From Lentinula raphanica (taxonomy: Eukaryota > Basidiomycota > Agaricomycetes > Agaricales > Omphalotaceae), in assembly GCA_027919835.1 (NCBI GenBank), contig JANVFP010000009.1, positions 124,001 to 188,000 on the forward strand: 64,000 nt of DNA, in the 5' to 3' direction. Positions within the stretch are counted from its first letter, which is position 1; each line of letters begins with the position of its first letter. This document shows positions 1 to 11,065 of the stretch, one piece after another. The position numbers were made by a program, and so were the translations under genes. A model generated the notes under the pieces. The model was not told the DNA's origin. It worked only from the letters and a program-made list of their open reading frames with translations, and made no database searches.

Positions 1-700
1 GAGCCAAATCCTCTTCCGACCAACCCCAATCGAGCATTAGAGTCAATCCTGCCTCCATATCAGCGTAAAGATATCGCCAGGCTGTATCACTCTCAGGGAC
101 CTCATGTCCGTCTCCAGTTCCCATTTTTCTTAGCATGTCCCGTACCAAGACAGAATACTTCTTGTCCATTTCAACCTTCACGTCCTTCTCTTTCTCCAAG
201 AGGGATATCCCGTATTCAATAAAAAGCAGACCACGGCGTTGTTCATACGCAGTCTCGAGTGCCTCGGTAAACCCGCCTGGAAGATTCTTTCATAGCCGTC
301 CTTGACTTGAACGTTATCTTCCCCAGTAACTGCCCACCAGCGCGTAAACCGACGTTGGCATGCCGCTCGTTGGCAAAGTCTCCAAGCTCTTCGCCCGTTT
401 GAACTTTGAAAGCATTGTCACAAACAGTTCACCCACTTTAAGCCCTTGCCAGATTTCGTTCGGTGAGACAACCTCTTTTCCTTCTTGTCGGCTTTCGTTA
501 CCCTTCATTGTGCGAAAGAGGTAGAATTCGACTTCTACCGGGTCCGTACCTACTTCTACAGGTCCATCGGAATCAGCTTGAGAGGGAGAAGAATCCTAGT
601 TCAGACGAAAAGCAACAGTGAAGCTCATGATCAAGATCAAAAACTGACAATGAAGCCTTGAGGGCTTGCTGGGAGGCCGCGGGCGTTGGATCAGCGCTTG
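1..700 (-). pseudogene. MESP copy A0, partial and frameshifted
   Basis: This stretch parallels the final exon of the intact gene at 1094-1677 over nearly its full length: the same order of blocks, the same acceptor followed by CTGATTCCGATGGACCTG near 575, and a matching intron beyond. Relative to that copy the frame is broken more than once. One clear break is an extra base in the stretch that follows the MKESS motif (about 240-290), and the frame then meets a TGA. The longest open piece (314-508) covers only part of the domain. The 3' end is cut by the window edge. No signal-peptide exon was found between it and the next copy, so it looks like a head-to-tail partial duplicate of the downstream gene. 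Confidence 0.6.
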
Positions 701-1093
701 ACTTTCCGACTACTAATTCTTCATCCTCGAGATCATATCATATCATATCATGGCCAGCCCCGTCAAGCTGGGAATTGCCTTTGCATTGGAGGTTTCATTG
801 GCCTGTTTTTCTTCTTCTTCTTCGTTCTCGGTACATATACATAATATGATACATTACAGCTTTTATGGAATACCAATTCTTGTTCAAGTCTACCTCGATA
901 CTCCGACCCCTCTCTTCCCTTAATGCTCATTCTTGTGTTCTTCGTCCTTAGGTTTCGAGTAGTACTACTGCGAAACTCAGAATATGGTCGTCATCGCAAT
1001 TCTCTGAAGACTCAAAGTTAAAGCTGTAGGTCGACGAAGTGTTTTCAAATGCATACCGTTGTAGTGAACGTTCCTAATCTTTCTCGCTCCACG
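700..1093. other. Intergenic spacer between two MESP copies
   Basis: About 390 bases with no supported coding region. The start repeats the intron region of the neighbouring copy. The remainder serves as downstream sequence of the gene at 1094. Confidence 0.5.
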
Positions 1094-2290
1094 CTACCAA
1101 TCCATTCGACTGAAACGAGCCAACTCCTCTTCCGACAAACCCCAATCGAGCGCTAGAGTCAACCTTGCCTCCATATCAGCATAAAAAGCCCGCGTGGCGT
1201 GATCACTCTCAGAGAGCACATATCCATCTCCGCCTCCCTCTATTCTTAGCATCTCTCGTACCAAGACATAATACTCTCTATCCATTTCAACCGTCACGTC
1301 CTTCTCCTTCTCCAAGAGGTCTATCCCGTGTGTAATAAAAAGCAGACCACGGCGTTGTCCATACGAAGTTCCAAGGTCCTTGGTAACCCGCCCGGAAGAT
1401 TCTTTCATAGCCGTCCTTGACTTGAACGTTATCTTTCCCAGTGGCTGTCCACCAACGCGTAAAGCGACTCTGGCATGTCGTTCCTTGGCAAAGTCTTCAA
1501 GCTCTTTGCCATACGTGACAGAAATTCCTCTTTTGTCCCGTTTGAAAGTAAACAGTTCACCCACTCGCCCTTGCCAGTTTTCCGTGGGTGAGCTAGGTTT
1601 TCCTTCTTGTCGTTTTCCAGTGCTGCGATCTCTGCGAAACAAATAGAATTCGACTTCTACAGGTCCATCGGAATCAGCTTGAGAGGGATAAAAAAAACTT
1701 ATGGGTCAAACGAAAAGAAACAGTGGAGTTTGAAATCAACAACTGACAATGAGGGATTTCTGGGAGGCGGTACGCGTTTGATCAGCAAAAGACGAATGAA
1801 TCGGATGAGTGAATGCGACTTACGATTTGGACTCCTCGCTGGAGCGGCTGGCAGGACATTGTCACTTGTCGGCGGCACTTTAGATATGATCAGAGAAAAA
1901 GAAAGAGGAGCCTAGCAAAGGCAACCTACAATTCGAACTCGCCGGAGCTGCTGGCAGGACTCCGTCTCTTGTCGGTAGCACTTCAGGGATGATCAGAAAA
2001 AGGAAAGAGGATCATGAGTAAAGGCAACTTACAATTCGGACTCGCTGGAGCTGCTGGCAGGACTCCATCTCTCGTCGGTGGCACTTCAGGGATGATCAGG
2101 AAAAATGAAAGAGGATGAGGAAAAACAACTCACGGTTCGGACTCGCTGGAGCTGCCAAGACTCCTTTTACTGACGACGCCCCTCCAAAATGATCAGCAAA
2201 GGATGGGAAAAATACGAGTGCCAGGCAGAGCAAGCGTAGAAGGGACAAGGCTGGTCGAATGGGTCGCAAAGGAGGCTGCATATTCGGCAT
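1094..2290 (-). CDS. Micro-exon secreted protein (MESP) A, intact
   Basis: Five exons on the minus strand: signal exon 2134-2290, micro-exons 2033-2083, 1930-1980 and 1824-1877 (51, 51, 54 nt), and large exon 1094-1677. They sum to 897 nt, or 298 residues. The N-terminus starts MPNMQPPLRPIRP, followed by a Leu-rich hydrophobic core and the sequence GVLAAP, a plausible secretion signal. Each micro-exon begins and ends in phase 1 and encodes a near-copy of LPPTRDGVLPAAPASPN, so they look like tandem exon duplicates. The C-terminal domain of about 190 residues contains YYVLVREMLRIEGGGDGY, shared with the other copies. I do not recognise the domain. Acceptors are of the AAG/TAG type and donors GTAAGT-like. 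The start is the first ATG after an ATG-free leader. Secretion is inferred; function is unknown. Confidence 0.72.
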
Positions 2291-2437
2291 ACAAATTGTT
2301 GTTTGCTTTGAGCTTTCAAGAGTTAAGTTAGGTAGATGGTCTGGAGAGATTGTCGTCGAACTGAATACAAAAATGGACGAAAGTTTAGTGCAGGGTTGAG
2401 TACGGTGCGGACTCAGTTTGTGATGAATCGTACATAC

Positions 2438-2506
2438 CTTTGTGATTTCGTGAAGTGTAACTAGTACGAGTCTCGAGATAAGAAATTTGACCAGCAAATC
2501 AATTAT
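2438..2506 (-). promoter_or_regulatory. Conserved 5' leader exon of MESP A
   Basis: An exon-like segment bounded by a CTAG acceptor and a CACAAAG/GTATGT donor. It opens with ATAATTGATTTGCTGGTCAA and has no ATG. The same opening block lies upstream of all seven other family-type leaders in the window. It lies about 150-220 bases upstream of the start codon and is followed by one leader intron. Confidence 0.6.
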
Positions 2507-2509
2507 CTA

Positions 2510-4600
2510 GCTGTGAAAATCGTAGGCAGGAATGCGATTGCAGCAGTTCAGTGTTTATACCATGACGTCGGATGAACAATTCGGGTTATGTGTTGGTTCG
2601 TTCAAAGCCGGAACGATGGGAAGGAGAATGCGAAAAGAATCAGCATGTTAGAACAATACCGTGCAACATCATAGTGAAAGGACTACATACCAAAGGGAAG
2701 CTGGTATGAACTTCTTGGGTGGATAGACTAGGACCACTGGGCTTGAATGGGGTGGATGGGGGTTGAATGCCAAGGTACAAATTTCATATCCGCGATTCAC
2801 AAATCCCGCATGTTGGTGGAGTCTCAGTCATGAACTACCAATGGAAATTCTTATGAGCCCTTTTGCAACACATGCTCCCATCGCCCGAGTCCCTTGCCAC
2901 GGATGCACCCATTGATATCGCCAATCTGCATTATTCAACGTTTTGACTGGCGGAATCCCAAACGTGAAACCCGATGGCTGAAGATGGTTGATTAGGCTCC
3001 TCTGGGCCTCTTGATGACTCTGAAGCATTAGAGGAAGGCCACTATCGAGCAATTTGAGCTGCGAGCAAACCGTTGTTTGTAAGATAGTATTCCAAGGGAA
3101 TCATTCATGGCGAGACACAGATAACATAGGCGACAGACGGACAAGGGTCAGAAATCAATGTTGCGAGCCACGAACAGAAAGAAAGAGGGACCGCCAATGT
3201 CCTTGATTATCCACCATTTCTGCACGCGTTTCATAGACGAGAAAAGCTGTAAGACTATACAATGAACATCATAGTAAACGGATAGTAGCATGCACATACC
3301 TGCAAAGTCCAATCAAAAAGGATGGATCGCGTGATGACCTCCTGGCAGCTCAGACGAGTATCCACGAGCGGACTTCCACGATTTCATCTCCTAGTTCGGA
3401 ATGGATCATCTCGTCAGATTCACCATTCAGCGTTCTCTAGTCAGTCAGAGAAAGTGAACTATTACAATGAAATAGGGAAGTTCGCCAAGGTAGTAACCTG
3501 CGAGGGCGCCTCTCTCGCAGGTCATGCAGTGTGCTCCGAAATCCATATGGAAGTCAGCACCAAGCCACGCCATGGTAGTCTGACGGCGGAAAGGCTTTCA
3601 CTGTGTACTTGGGTATGTGGTATTCCCGATTCGTAGTTCACTAAAACGTTTGGGAACTGTGGGCGACTCACTCGAAAGAGAGACCGACTGCCAGACATAG
3701 TAGGCGAACATATACATGTTGCTGACATTGAACCAGTCTAGCAGAATAGACTGAGTGAGAGGTCATAATCAGGGGATCCGGAAGGTATACTATTAGATAT
3801 TGCAGAAACCTACGACATCGCGCTAGACTTTTCGCCTTTTCTACCCCGGAGGTTTATTCTCTGTGGTTGTAACTAGGATGAGGTCCACACTCAGTCTTGT
3901 TTTGGGGTTTCTGTGTGTGAGAACCTAACAACACCAGCAAGCTCGAGTTCTGGATAAACGCTAACGAAGGGGAACTCATACCATTGATAGGTTGATCCTG
4001 CAAAACCCCAACACACTTACACTCCACCACCACCACCGCCTCTCTATCCATACGAAAGAACGCCAGACACACAATCAGCCCTCCTCCGATACGCCCTAGA
4101 AGTCTGACTCGCTGCAATCCAAAGGAGAGGTGGGACCGTGAAGAGAGGATGTGGGGTTGGAAATTGGTGTGGCAGCTGGACGTTGGGCAAGAAGAATGAA
4201 CTGGCGTTCTCGCCGATGACACGAGCTTGTTGTCAAATTGCTTATGGCTTATGTACATGAAATTAGTTGGAGGATTTCCAACGAGATATGGATGTTCAAG
4301 ACAACCATACAAGGAGATGCCAGATTCCAAAAGCAGAAATGGTTGTCGCCAATGGGTCACGAATAGTGCTAGTGAGGAGGAAGAAAGAAAGCGTGCTCGA
4401 CGATTTCTGAATCTTGGACGTGTGGGACGTGTCGAAGAGAGACTGTACGTGTGTGAAGATAAGCAGCGGGTGGGAATTTAGCGACTATTGCTTTCTCTTA
4501 TCCACCGTCAACTTCGCCATCCTCCTCACCATCTCTACCTCTATCACAACACCAGTATTCACATGCCACAACCCCTGCTCAAATTAGCAATAACAAGGAA
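2510..4600. other. Long spacer with no supported gene
   Basis: The left part (2510-2830) is the distal leader and promoter of MESP A. Beyond it there are only scattered open frames. A minus-strand stretch at about 3440-3660 reads plausibly as protein (it contains DFHMDFGAHCMTCERGALAG) with possible splice sites, and a minus-strand open frame of 168 codons spans 3854-4360. I could not join these into a gene or recognise a family, so I treat them as possible remnants. Confidence 0.35.
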
Positions 4601-4609
4601 GGGGGATAG

Positions 4610-4856
4610 ATTTACCTAGGACGTCGCGCAGAAGCTCAAGAAGTTTCGAGAGGCCTCAGCGGGAGATTTGTTGGAGTTGGAGATCACGTCGCGTTATATG
4701 GTTCAGTTTGGGTCAAATCCGCCTGGTGAGTACTGTGTAATCTTTGCTGGGATAGAGACTTCCCTGTTCTTCGTTGGGATTGTGATGTTGATTCTTTGTG
4801 CAGCAATACCGCCTGGTCTACAACTCATACGTAAGGAGCAAAGCGGTGGAAACTGA
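4610..4856 (+). pseudogene. APH-like kinase 3' remnant (unit A)
   Basis: Only the C-terminal end of the kinase-like gene is present. It has an open stretch containing DVAQKLKKFREAS and RYMVQFGSNPP, an intron (GTGAGT to GTGCAG), then an exon with AIPPGLQLIRKEQSGG and a stop. The same two-exon tail recurs at about 9540-9800 and 17050-17340. No kinase core lies upstream, so it is a truncated duplicate. Confidence 0.5.
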
Positions 4857-5066
4857 GAAGGATCGACGGATCGACATGGATGGAGAATGGAACGAACAGT
4901 CACATTGAGGTCAGGCGAGTGGGGAGCTGAAGACGCCTGAGGAGGGCTACTTGCGAACGAGACCAAGTACATCCACTACAAATCATATGGAGCTTGCGCG
5001 TACCAGTCAGTACATGATCAATCAGATAGTTGCAGTCATAGAGGATAAATAAAAATTGATACTACA

Positions 5067-6064
5067 TTACTGCATATCTTCCATGGGAATTTCAAACAAC
5101 TGTTTCTCAGCCAAATCCTGTGCTGAGATTCGTGGATCAACAAGCACTTCGGTCAACTTCTTCGCCATTTTTTCGTAGCATGTCCGCATCACCTTATCGT
5201 CCTCTGGGACCACCTTTCCCTCTCCAGTTCCCATTACCTTAAACATGTCTCGCAGCCTGACCCACCATTCCCTCTCCATCTCAACGCTCAAGACGCCCGG
5301 ATCTTCGCCCAAGTGACTGATCCCGAAGACAACAAAAAACAGATTATAGGCGAGTTTACCCTCCATGGTCTTGAGCTTGGCGATCAACCGTTGCAGAGAT
5401 TGTTCCATACTCTGGTGCGAATGAAACACTATCGTTCCCATCACCTCTCCAACGGGAATTCTTTCGCTGCTGAAGTTGATGACAGGAGTTTTATCGTCCT
5501 GGTGATAAGACAAGTGTTCACCTATGTTACCCAGCCACCAGTCCGTGGCTTGGACAGGGTTACCATCTGCTCGTTGCGTCTTATCTGCACTGTTGCGAAC
5601 GATGTGGAATGCTGCTGTTACAGGTCCATCATAACCAGCTTGAATGGGTGAATCATATGTTGGGTTAGACAAAAACAAGCGATAGATTCGAAGCCAACAC
5701 CTACGATCGGCTTGAGTTCCCTGTGCAACGGGTGAAGGCGCGTCTACTTCCGCTTGATGATCACCAGTAAAAGAGAAAGGAGTGAAAAGCAACTCACGAT
5801 TCACTTGGGCCGCTACCGTCGACTGGCTCGCAGGGGCTCCGTTCAACAAGATTGTTGGGGGCAGCCCTTGAAGATAATCAGTAAAAACGGGAGGATTATG
5901 AGTAATGATCACTTACGATTCGGACTCATTGGCGCCGCCAAGACTCCTGGCGATAGACCTCCAGGATGGTCGAAAACGGATGGGCAGAGTACGAGTGCTA
6001 GCAAGAGCAAACGTAAAAGGGAAATGGTCGGTCGGATGGGTCGTAGAGGCTGCATATTCGGCAT
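5067..6064 (-). CDS. Micro-exon secreted protein (MESP) B, intact
   Basis: Four exons on minus: signal exon 5917-6064, micro-exons 5798-5866 (69 nt) and 5705-5752 (48 nt), and large exon 5067-5638. The sum is 837 nt, or 278 residues. The N-terminus MPNMQPLRPIRPTIS leads into a strongly hydrophobic core and then SPGVLAAPMSPN, a likely secretion signal. Both micro-exons are phase 1-1. They encode linkers rich in Pro, Ala, Gln and Val. The C-terminal domain has, in order, a DWW motif, VMGTIVFHS, LFFVVFGI and EREWWVRLRDMFKVMG, all with counterparts in copies A, C and D. The signal exon and flanks are closest to copy D at 18-19 kb, pointing to a fairly recent duplication. The function is unknown; I recognise no named domain. 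Confidence 0.75.
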
Positions 6065-6193
6065 ACAACCAGATGCTTGCTTCGAACGAATGTTTTTTTT
6101 GGTAGATTGCGCGGAGAGAGATGTCAAACTAGAAGAACATGAACAATGCAGATGAGTATGTAAACTTGGTTCGAGATGTAACATATTACACAC

Positions 6194-6284
6194 CTTTGTG
6201 GCTTTGTGAAGTTGGTAACGACAGCAGGGAAAGTGTCAAAGTTAGAGTCTCGAGATATAGAGATTTAACCAGCAAATCAATTAT
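6194..6284 (-). promoter_or_regulatory. Conserved 5' leader exon of MESP B
   Basis: Begins ATAATTGATTTGCTGGTTAA and ends CACAAAG/GTGTGT, with no ATG. It is almost the same as the leader of copy D. The exact acceptor is less clear here, because the base run before ATAATT is CGCG rather than CTAG. Confidence 0.55.
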
Positions 6285-6289
6285 CGCGA

Positions 6290-8070
6290 TTCTTGGGGGC
6301 GGTAGATCTTCATAGTATGCAGAAACGCAGCGATTCACACCATGACCGTCAGCAAACATTGTCGTTTCGTTCGTTCATTTCGGAGCGATGCAAAAAGAGG
6401 GTTTGGAAAGAGCATGAAAAAAACACGTCAGAATAAGGATGTGTGATGACGGAGAGTCAAGGACTACATACCGAACCGGGGGGCGTTGGTGTGAACTTTT
6501 TGAGCAGATAGAGTTGAATCACTGGGCTTGAACGGTGTGGATGTGATGAGGACAATTTATGGCCCATAGGTAGGTTCATATCCAATTGCGAGAAGTTGAA
6601 CTCCGAAAAAAATAAACCACGCATTCCATATGCAGATGGAGACCCTCATCTACCCTCATGATCTACTCATGATATCACGTATCGCGATCCACTCTGCTTG
6701 GGGAAAACCTGAACATGAAACTCGCGGCGCTTCGGATCTTTTGAAAACAGGGTTGAGGCTGTTTGAGGAGAGAGCTGAGGAGAGTCAGGGTTGATGCAGA
6801 TGGAGGGTGATGCAGATGCTTGCAGATGACGGACGGGATAATCAATCATCAACCATAAACCGCGCATGCGCATTGATAGAGCCCGTTTCACGTCGAAGAG
6901 GCTGGGAGAAGAATCAAAAACGTAGAAGTAGAACTCGTTCATGCACAGGGATTGGTATCTTTTCATCTTGCAGGAAAAATCCGAGCTATAGTTCACATTG
7001 TACATGGGACAACTTCAATCTTCGAGGGAAACGGTCTGAAACAATTCGAAGTTTGAGCGCTTGAGCAGCCGCCGCTTAAATCTTGTCAGGCTACGAAGGC
7101 TATGTTATCTTTTCGCTTCGTGGTACATAGTTGGCAACATGCCAACAGTTGGAACTTGGCGACCCTTTGAAGTTTGAAGCCCTTTGATCAATCAAGGTGC
7201 AAGAAATGAGTAGGTACATACCTGTAGTACCTGTAATCAGTATGAGAGCAGAGAGAGAGAGAGAGAGAGAATCCAAACCCAACAATGATTCTCAAGGGAT
7301 CAGAATCTTTCATCGGAACAGCCTGAAAGCTGTTTTTGGCTTGTTGTGTATAAGATGCGAAACGGCCTCAGTCGGGATTTTTGAGGTTCATCGACTCGGA
7401 TATCATCTGTGATCATGCTTGTAAGTCATAATTCAAAGTAGATGTAGCATCGTGGGCACGCAGAGCATACAATCATGATACAACATATGTACAACCAACC
7501 TACAATCACCCTCGATCGCAGTGGAAAACACTGAACAGTGGCGCCTTGTGGTCCTAAGGTAGTGAGCTCCTGTACGGCGATCCCAAGTAAACGTCGTCTG
7601 CACAGTGAACATCATGAAGCTTGACTTGTCAGAATCATTCCTGGTTTATCCTATAGAGTATACATCAGCACTCAGTCTCGTTCCGAGTTGAATACTTGAA
7701 TGTTCGAGGTCGAAAGCTTGATGGAGCATAGAACTCACGCATGATCCTATGGCAATCGGCATGACGAATATTGACAACTACCTCGGCCCTCTACCGCTCA
7801 CATTTCTTTTCAGGACATTGATGCATCAACGTTACATTCAACAGTCATGACCGGCGCAGGATCTGTCACGGAGGTTCTATGCAATACTACCAGTAGTATG
7901 CTTTAGCCTGTGAGAAGCGCTGAATAGTGTACGCTCGGAGCGAGAGGTTGAACCTGCTACATCTGTTACAGCAGGAATCAGGGCTAGGGCTAGTGAAAGT
8001 GTCATGCGCCTTGTGGGGCGGAGGTCGGTGATGCACATATACGTTCACGTTCAAACTCTTTGTCGTAGAG
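6290..8070. other. Repeat-unit spacer B
   Basis: No supported gene. The part up to about 7100 parallels 19480-20360. A block around 7360-7420 (GAAACGGCCTCAGTCGGGAT and what follows) recurs at 14330, 20915 and 21570. A (GA)n run lies at about 7244-7270. Open frames here are short and not conserved between units. Confidence 0.5.
7244..7270. repeat. (GA)n microsatellite
   Basis: About 13 consecutive GA dinucleotides. Confidence 0.85.
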
Positions 8071-8320
8071 CCCGAAAGGAGTAGCGTCTGCGTTAGCACT
8101 TGATGATGCTGGAGATAGAAGGAATTAAGGGATCAAGAAGGTACAATGAGGAGGAAGAGGAGGATGGAGGGGGTACAGTACTTATCTGTGAATACGAATC
8201 AAGACTTGCGAAAGAACACGTTGGACAAGCACTCACCCGCAACCCTCTCATAATCATCGCTGTTGAACGTTGAACATCCTTCTTGCAAATCTTACGGCCT
8301 TCCGGAGTCCAAATCGTCAC
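8020..8320 (-). pseudogene. MAM3-like 3' exon remnant (unit B)
   Basis: On minus this reads MIMRG, then intron-like sequence, then an exon starting AGCATCATCAAGTGC. It lines up with the last two exons of the intact gene (TIMRG / GIVERERKRDSFGSYKS). The equivalent of the Glu-Arg codons here is a stop (TAA). Only this end of the gene is present. Confidence 0.6.
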
Positions 8321-8329
8321 GCATCACTT

Positions 8330-8880
8330 CCAAGTGACATTAGCACTGTGTTCTATGATACAGGTCCCTCGAACATAGAAATCTGAGAGACAGAGAGACC
8401 TCGCGGTAAATGAAGTTGACGGAGCATTGATTGTGTTTGACGCCCGCAGTTTCGAAAGGCTGACCTTTTGCAATGAGGAGCCTGGGATGGCAATGAATCA
8501 ATTTGGGTGGGACTCGAGTCTCGAGAGATGGGGCAGATTCTGAACACGATGACAGTCGTGGTTGTAGTGTAAGCCCCTGTACAGTCACCGTACACTTGTG
8601 GGAAAAAGCCAATGGGTGGAATTTACATAACGGAAACAAGCCAACTTCGCCAAAACTTCGCCATCCTTCTGTCCTCACTGTTCCTCCCTCTGATATGCCA
8701 ACTACCCATTAATGTCTTCTCTAACCCCATTACAAACGAAACCAATTCTGGCTTCCTCCAAAACCCCAACCTTCCGAAGACAACCGCCGTCAAGAGCGTG
8801 GGTTCAAAAGAGGTCCGCTCTCCACGAAAACAAATATCGACAATGACAACGATAACAACATGAAAACCAAGTCGTCTCCT
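8330..8880. other. Repeat-unit spacer before the kinase remnant
   Basis: Parallels 15700-16320 in unit C, for example the block around CAGGTCCCTCGAACATAGA. No coding region is supported. Confidence 0.5.
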
Positions 8881-8884
8881 TGTT

Positions 8885-9870
8885 CTCTTGCCTGGGTCAA
8901 CTACGGGGTCTATATAAGCATCTACATCGCTCATGAACTCGCAAGGGACGCCGACGATGAAGACAAGTGATCGTGTCGGACTACGTTGAAGGGAGCGGTT
9001 GTAAGTGTGGGATTGGGGAGGAGACCGATGTGGATATTGTAGCTGAAGCGGCTGAGAGAATGTTCGCTATACGTGCACCGGAGGGAATCACGATTGGGCA
9101 TATCGGAGCCGGGGCCCTTGTCCATCCGTTCTTCGTGTGTAGGGAGGCAGCGGTAGGACAATAGGTATAGGTGTGTGAGATATTTGCACTGTGCAGGGCC
9201 ATATTCATGGGTGAGCTGTTCTTCCCCTCTTCTCTCTTTTCATTTGGCGTTTTTGGGTGAAAGATACAAAACTTGATGATGATGTTGTTGCGTTTTTTAG
9301 GTCCTCAAACACCGAAACCCCAAAACGCCTTTTCCTGTGGACTTCATCTCCGACTGCTCAAGCACCTTTTCCTGTGGACCTCATCTCCTACTGCTCAAGC
9401 GGCCTTTTCCTCTGCTCGTGTAGATTGACCCAGGAAACCTTCGCAAATCCCAATCCTCGTCCAACGAACGCTATAGTACGTCGTAGACTTCCGTGCATCA
9501 TCCTTCCCCCTTCTCTTATTCTTCCCTCTAGCACTAACGTGGAGGATGGACAAATTTGACCGGGAGGTCGTGCAGAAGCTCTAGCGATTCAAAGGCGGAA
9601 AATTTGGCAAAGTCGGAGACGGCATCGTGTTGTCTGGTTCAGTTTGGGCCCAATCCACCTGGTTAGTATCACTACAAGTTGGGGATCTCGACGAGTCCTC
9701 TGCTTCTCCGCTATTGTCATTGATGCGAAGGCTGATCGTGTTGTTTTCTTGGTCTTAGTATGCAGCAATACCACCCGGTTTTCACTCATACGTCGTAGAG
9801 AGGGAAGACAGTGGGTTTCCAGGGGTGAAGCAGACAGCGGTGTGAATCAAACCAAGAAGGCTCTCCATGG
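8885..9870 (+). pseudogene. APH-like phosphotransferase pseudogene (unit B)
   Basis: Broken pieces of an APH-like kinase occur in order: NYGVYISIYIAHELARDADD (8910-8970), then after an internal deletion a piece with AERMFAIRAPEG and GHIGAGALVHPFF (9040-9140). A catalytic-loop-like IDPGN follows in a shifted frame near 9425, then YVVDFRAS near 9475, then MDKFDREVVQKL followed by an in-frame TAG near 9580, and an AIPPGF tail after an intron. Compared with the unit C copy the segment holding RAPRVLDYF is missing. Several frame changes make this non-functional. APH-like proteins phosphorylate small molecules; the substrate here is unknown. Confidence 0.55.
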
Positions 9871-9879
9871 GGAGCGGAA

Positions 9880-11060
9880 CAAACATTCACGTCGAGGAGA
9901 GGGACCTAGGAGCACTGCGGGAGGCGCCCCTGCCAGAACTAGGTATTGTTCAAAGCCGTGGCCATTTCGTTGCCAGGGATAGACAAAGGAGACGGAAAGA
10001 TGGAGAGAGAAGGGTGAGCGCTCAATGGTTCTTACCCACCATAACGCCCAACCGAGCACAGAATCACTGCGGAGAGACTTAGGCTCTACCCTGTCGGAAT
10101 ACCGGATACAGTGCTCATGGTTTCACGTTCCAGGCATTCATCGGCAGAAAAGGGGAAGATTCAAGTTGAAGAAAGGTGTCATAAGAGTCGAAGCTAAGGA
10201 AGAGTTAACGATGTCGAAGAGTTGGAGAGTCGATTCTGGGGTCCATTGGACGTTTCTTCTATCCGACACTGGGCACAAACACCTACATAGATCCATATCC
10301 GTCTTGTTATGCTTATCTTTTCTTCCGGGTCTTTGTCTTTCAAAGTTTTCGAATATCAACACTTCGAATAATAGTCAGAACGTTTCACGTTGATAGCCAC
10401 ATTCAGAGTATTCACATCGTCGCTAATACCGTACACACTTGGGTCATTTTCGGGCCATTGTCGTAACTATGTACTAGGATACTCGGTCCCAGTTTGAGTA
10501 ACGATTCGCGCACTAAACACCAACAGCCTGCTGAGCTTTGATAAGTTCATACTAGGGGGGGTTGAAGCATGGTAGAAGATGTCACTGTCTCAATGACTCT
10601 GCGATAGAGGATAAGGTCGGAGGAGGGGGATCACTGAAGGTGTCAGCTTTTGATATACATGATCAAAATGACACTTTAGCTTTAATTCGCATCTCTCTCC
10701 AGAGCCCGGATTCAGAGCGACAAAAGTTCCGACTCCTTCGCCGTCTGGCTGAGCTGAGGTATGCAATAATGCAGCGGCTTCCTTCCCTTCGAGACTTTCA
10801 AAATAGTCAAAGACCTGGTAGAGGAATTGTCAGGATTGCAGAACAATCAATGTTGAGAGAAGACAGAATACTCTGGATTTGTATTATTCGGAACGAGAGT
10901 CACCTTCAGAGATTGAGATGAGCACATTTATTACCTCTGAGTCAGCACTGGGCCTGCGTTGCAATATAGAGATCTGAGAGAAGCTTGCAAGTTGCGTACA
11001 ACGGCCTATTATGGATTATGAATCGTAGGGAGCTGGCGAAGGGTGGCTTGGAAATGAATG
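9880..11060. other. Spacer with MAM3-promoter-like sequence and a unit-specific insertion
   Basis: 9990-10560 resembles 17500-17960 and the region upstream of the intact MAM3-like gene (27430-27700). Relative to unit C, about 330 extra bases lie between roughly 10615 and 10955. These hold an open frame (10562-10921, 119 codons) without a recognisable domain. 10960-11060 again matches unit C. Confidence 0.45.
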
Positions 11061-11065
11061 ATACT

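Noticed and set aside
1380..1646. Plus-strand open frames within MESP A
   Set aside because: Shadow frames opposite the large exon. The minus frame is supported by family similarity and splice phase.
3854..4360. 168-codon minus-strand open frame as a gene
   Set aside because: No recognisable domain, no conserved counterpart in other units, and composition like non-coding DNA. Left as a possible remnant only.
7244..7270. Possible CRISPR or structured repeat array
   Set aside because: A plain GA microsatellite. There are no spaced direct repeats, and the DNA is eukaryotic.
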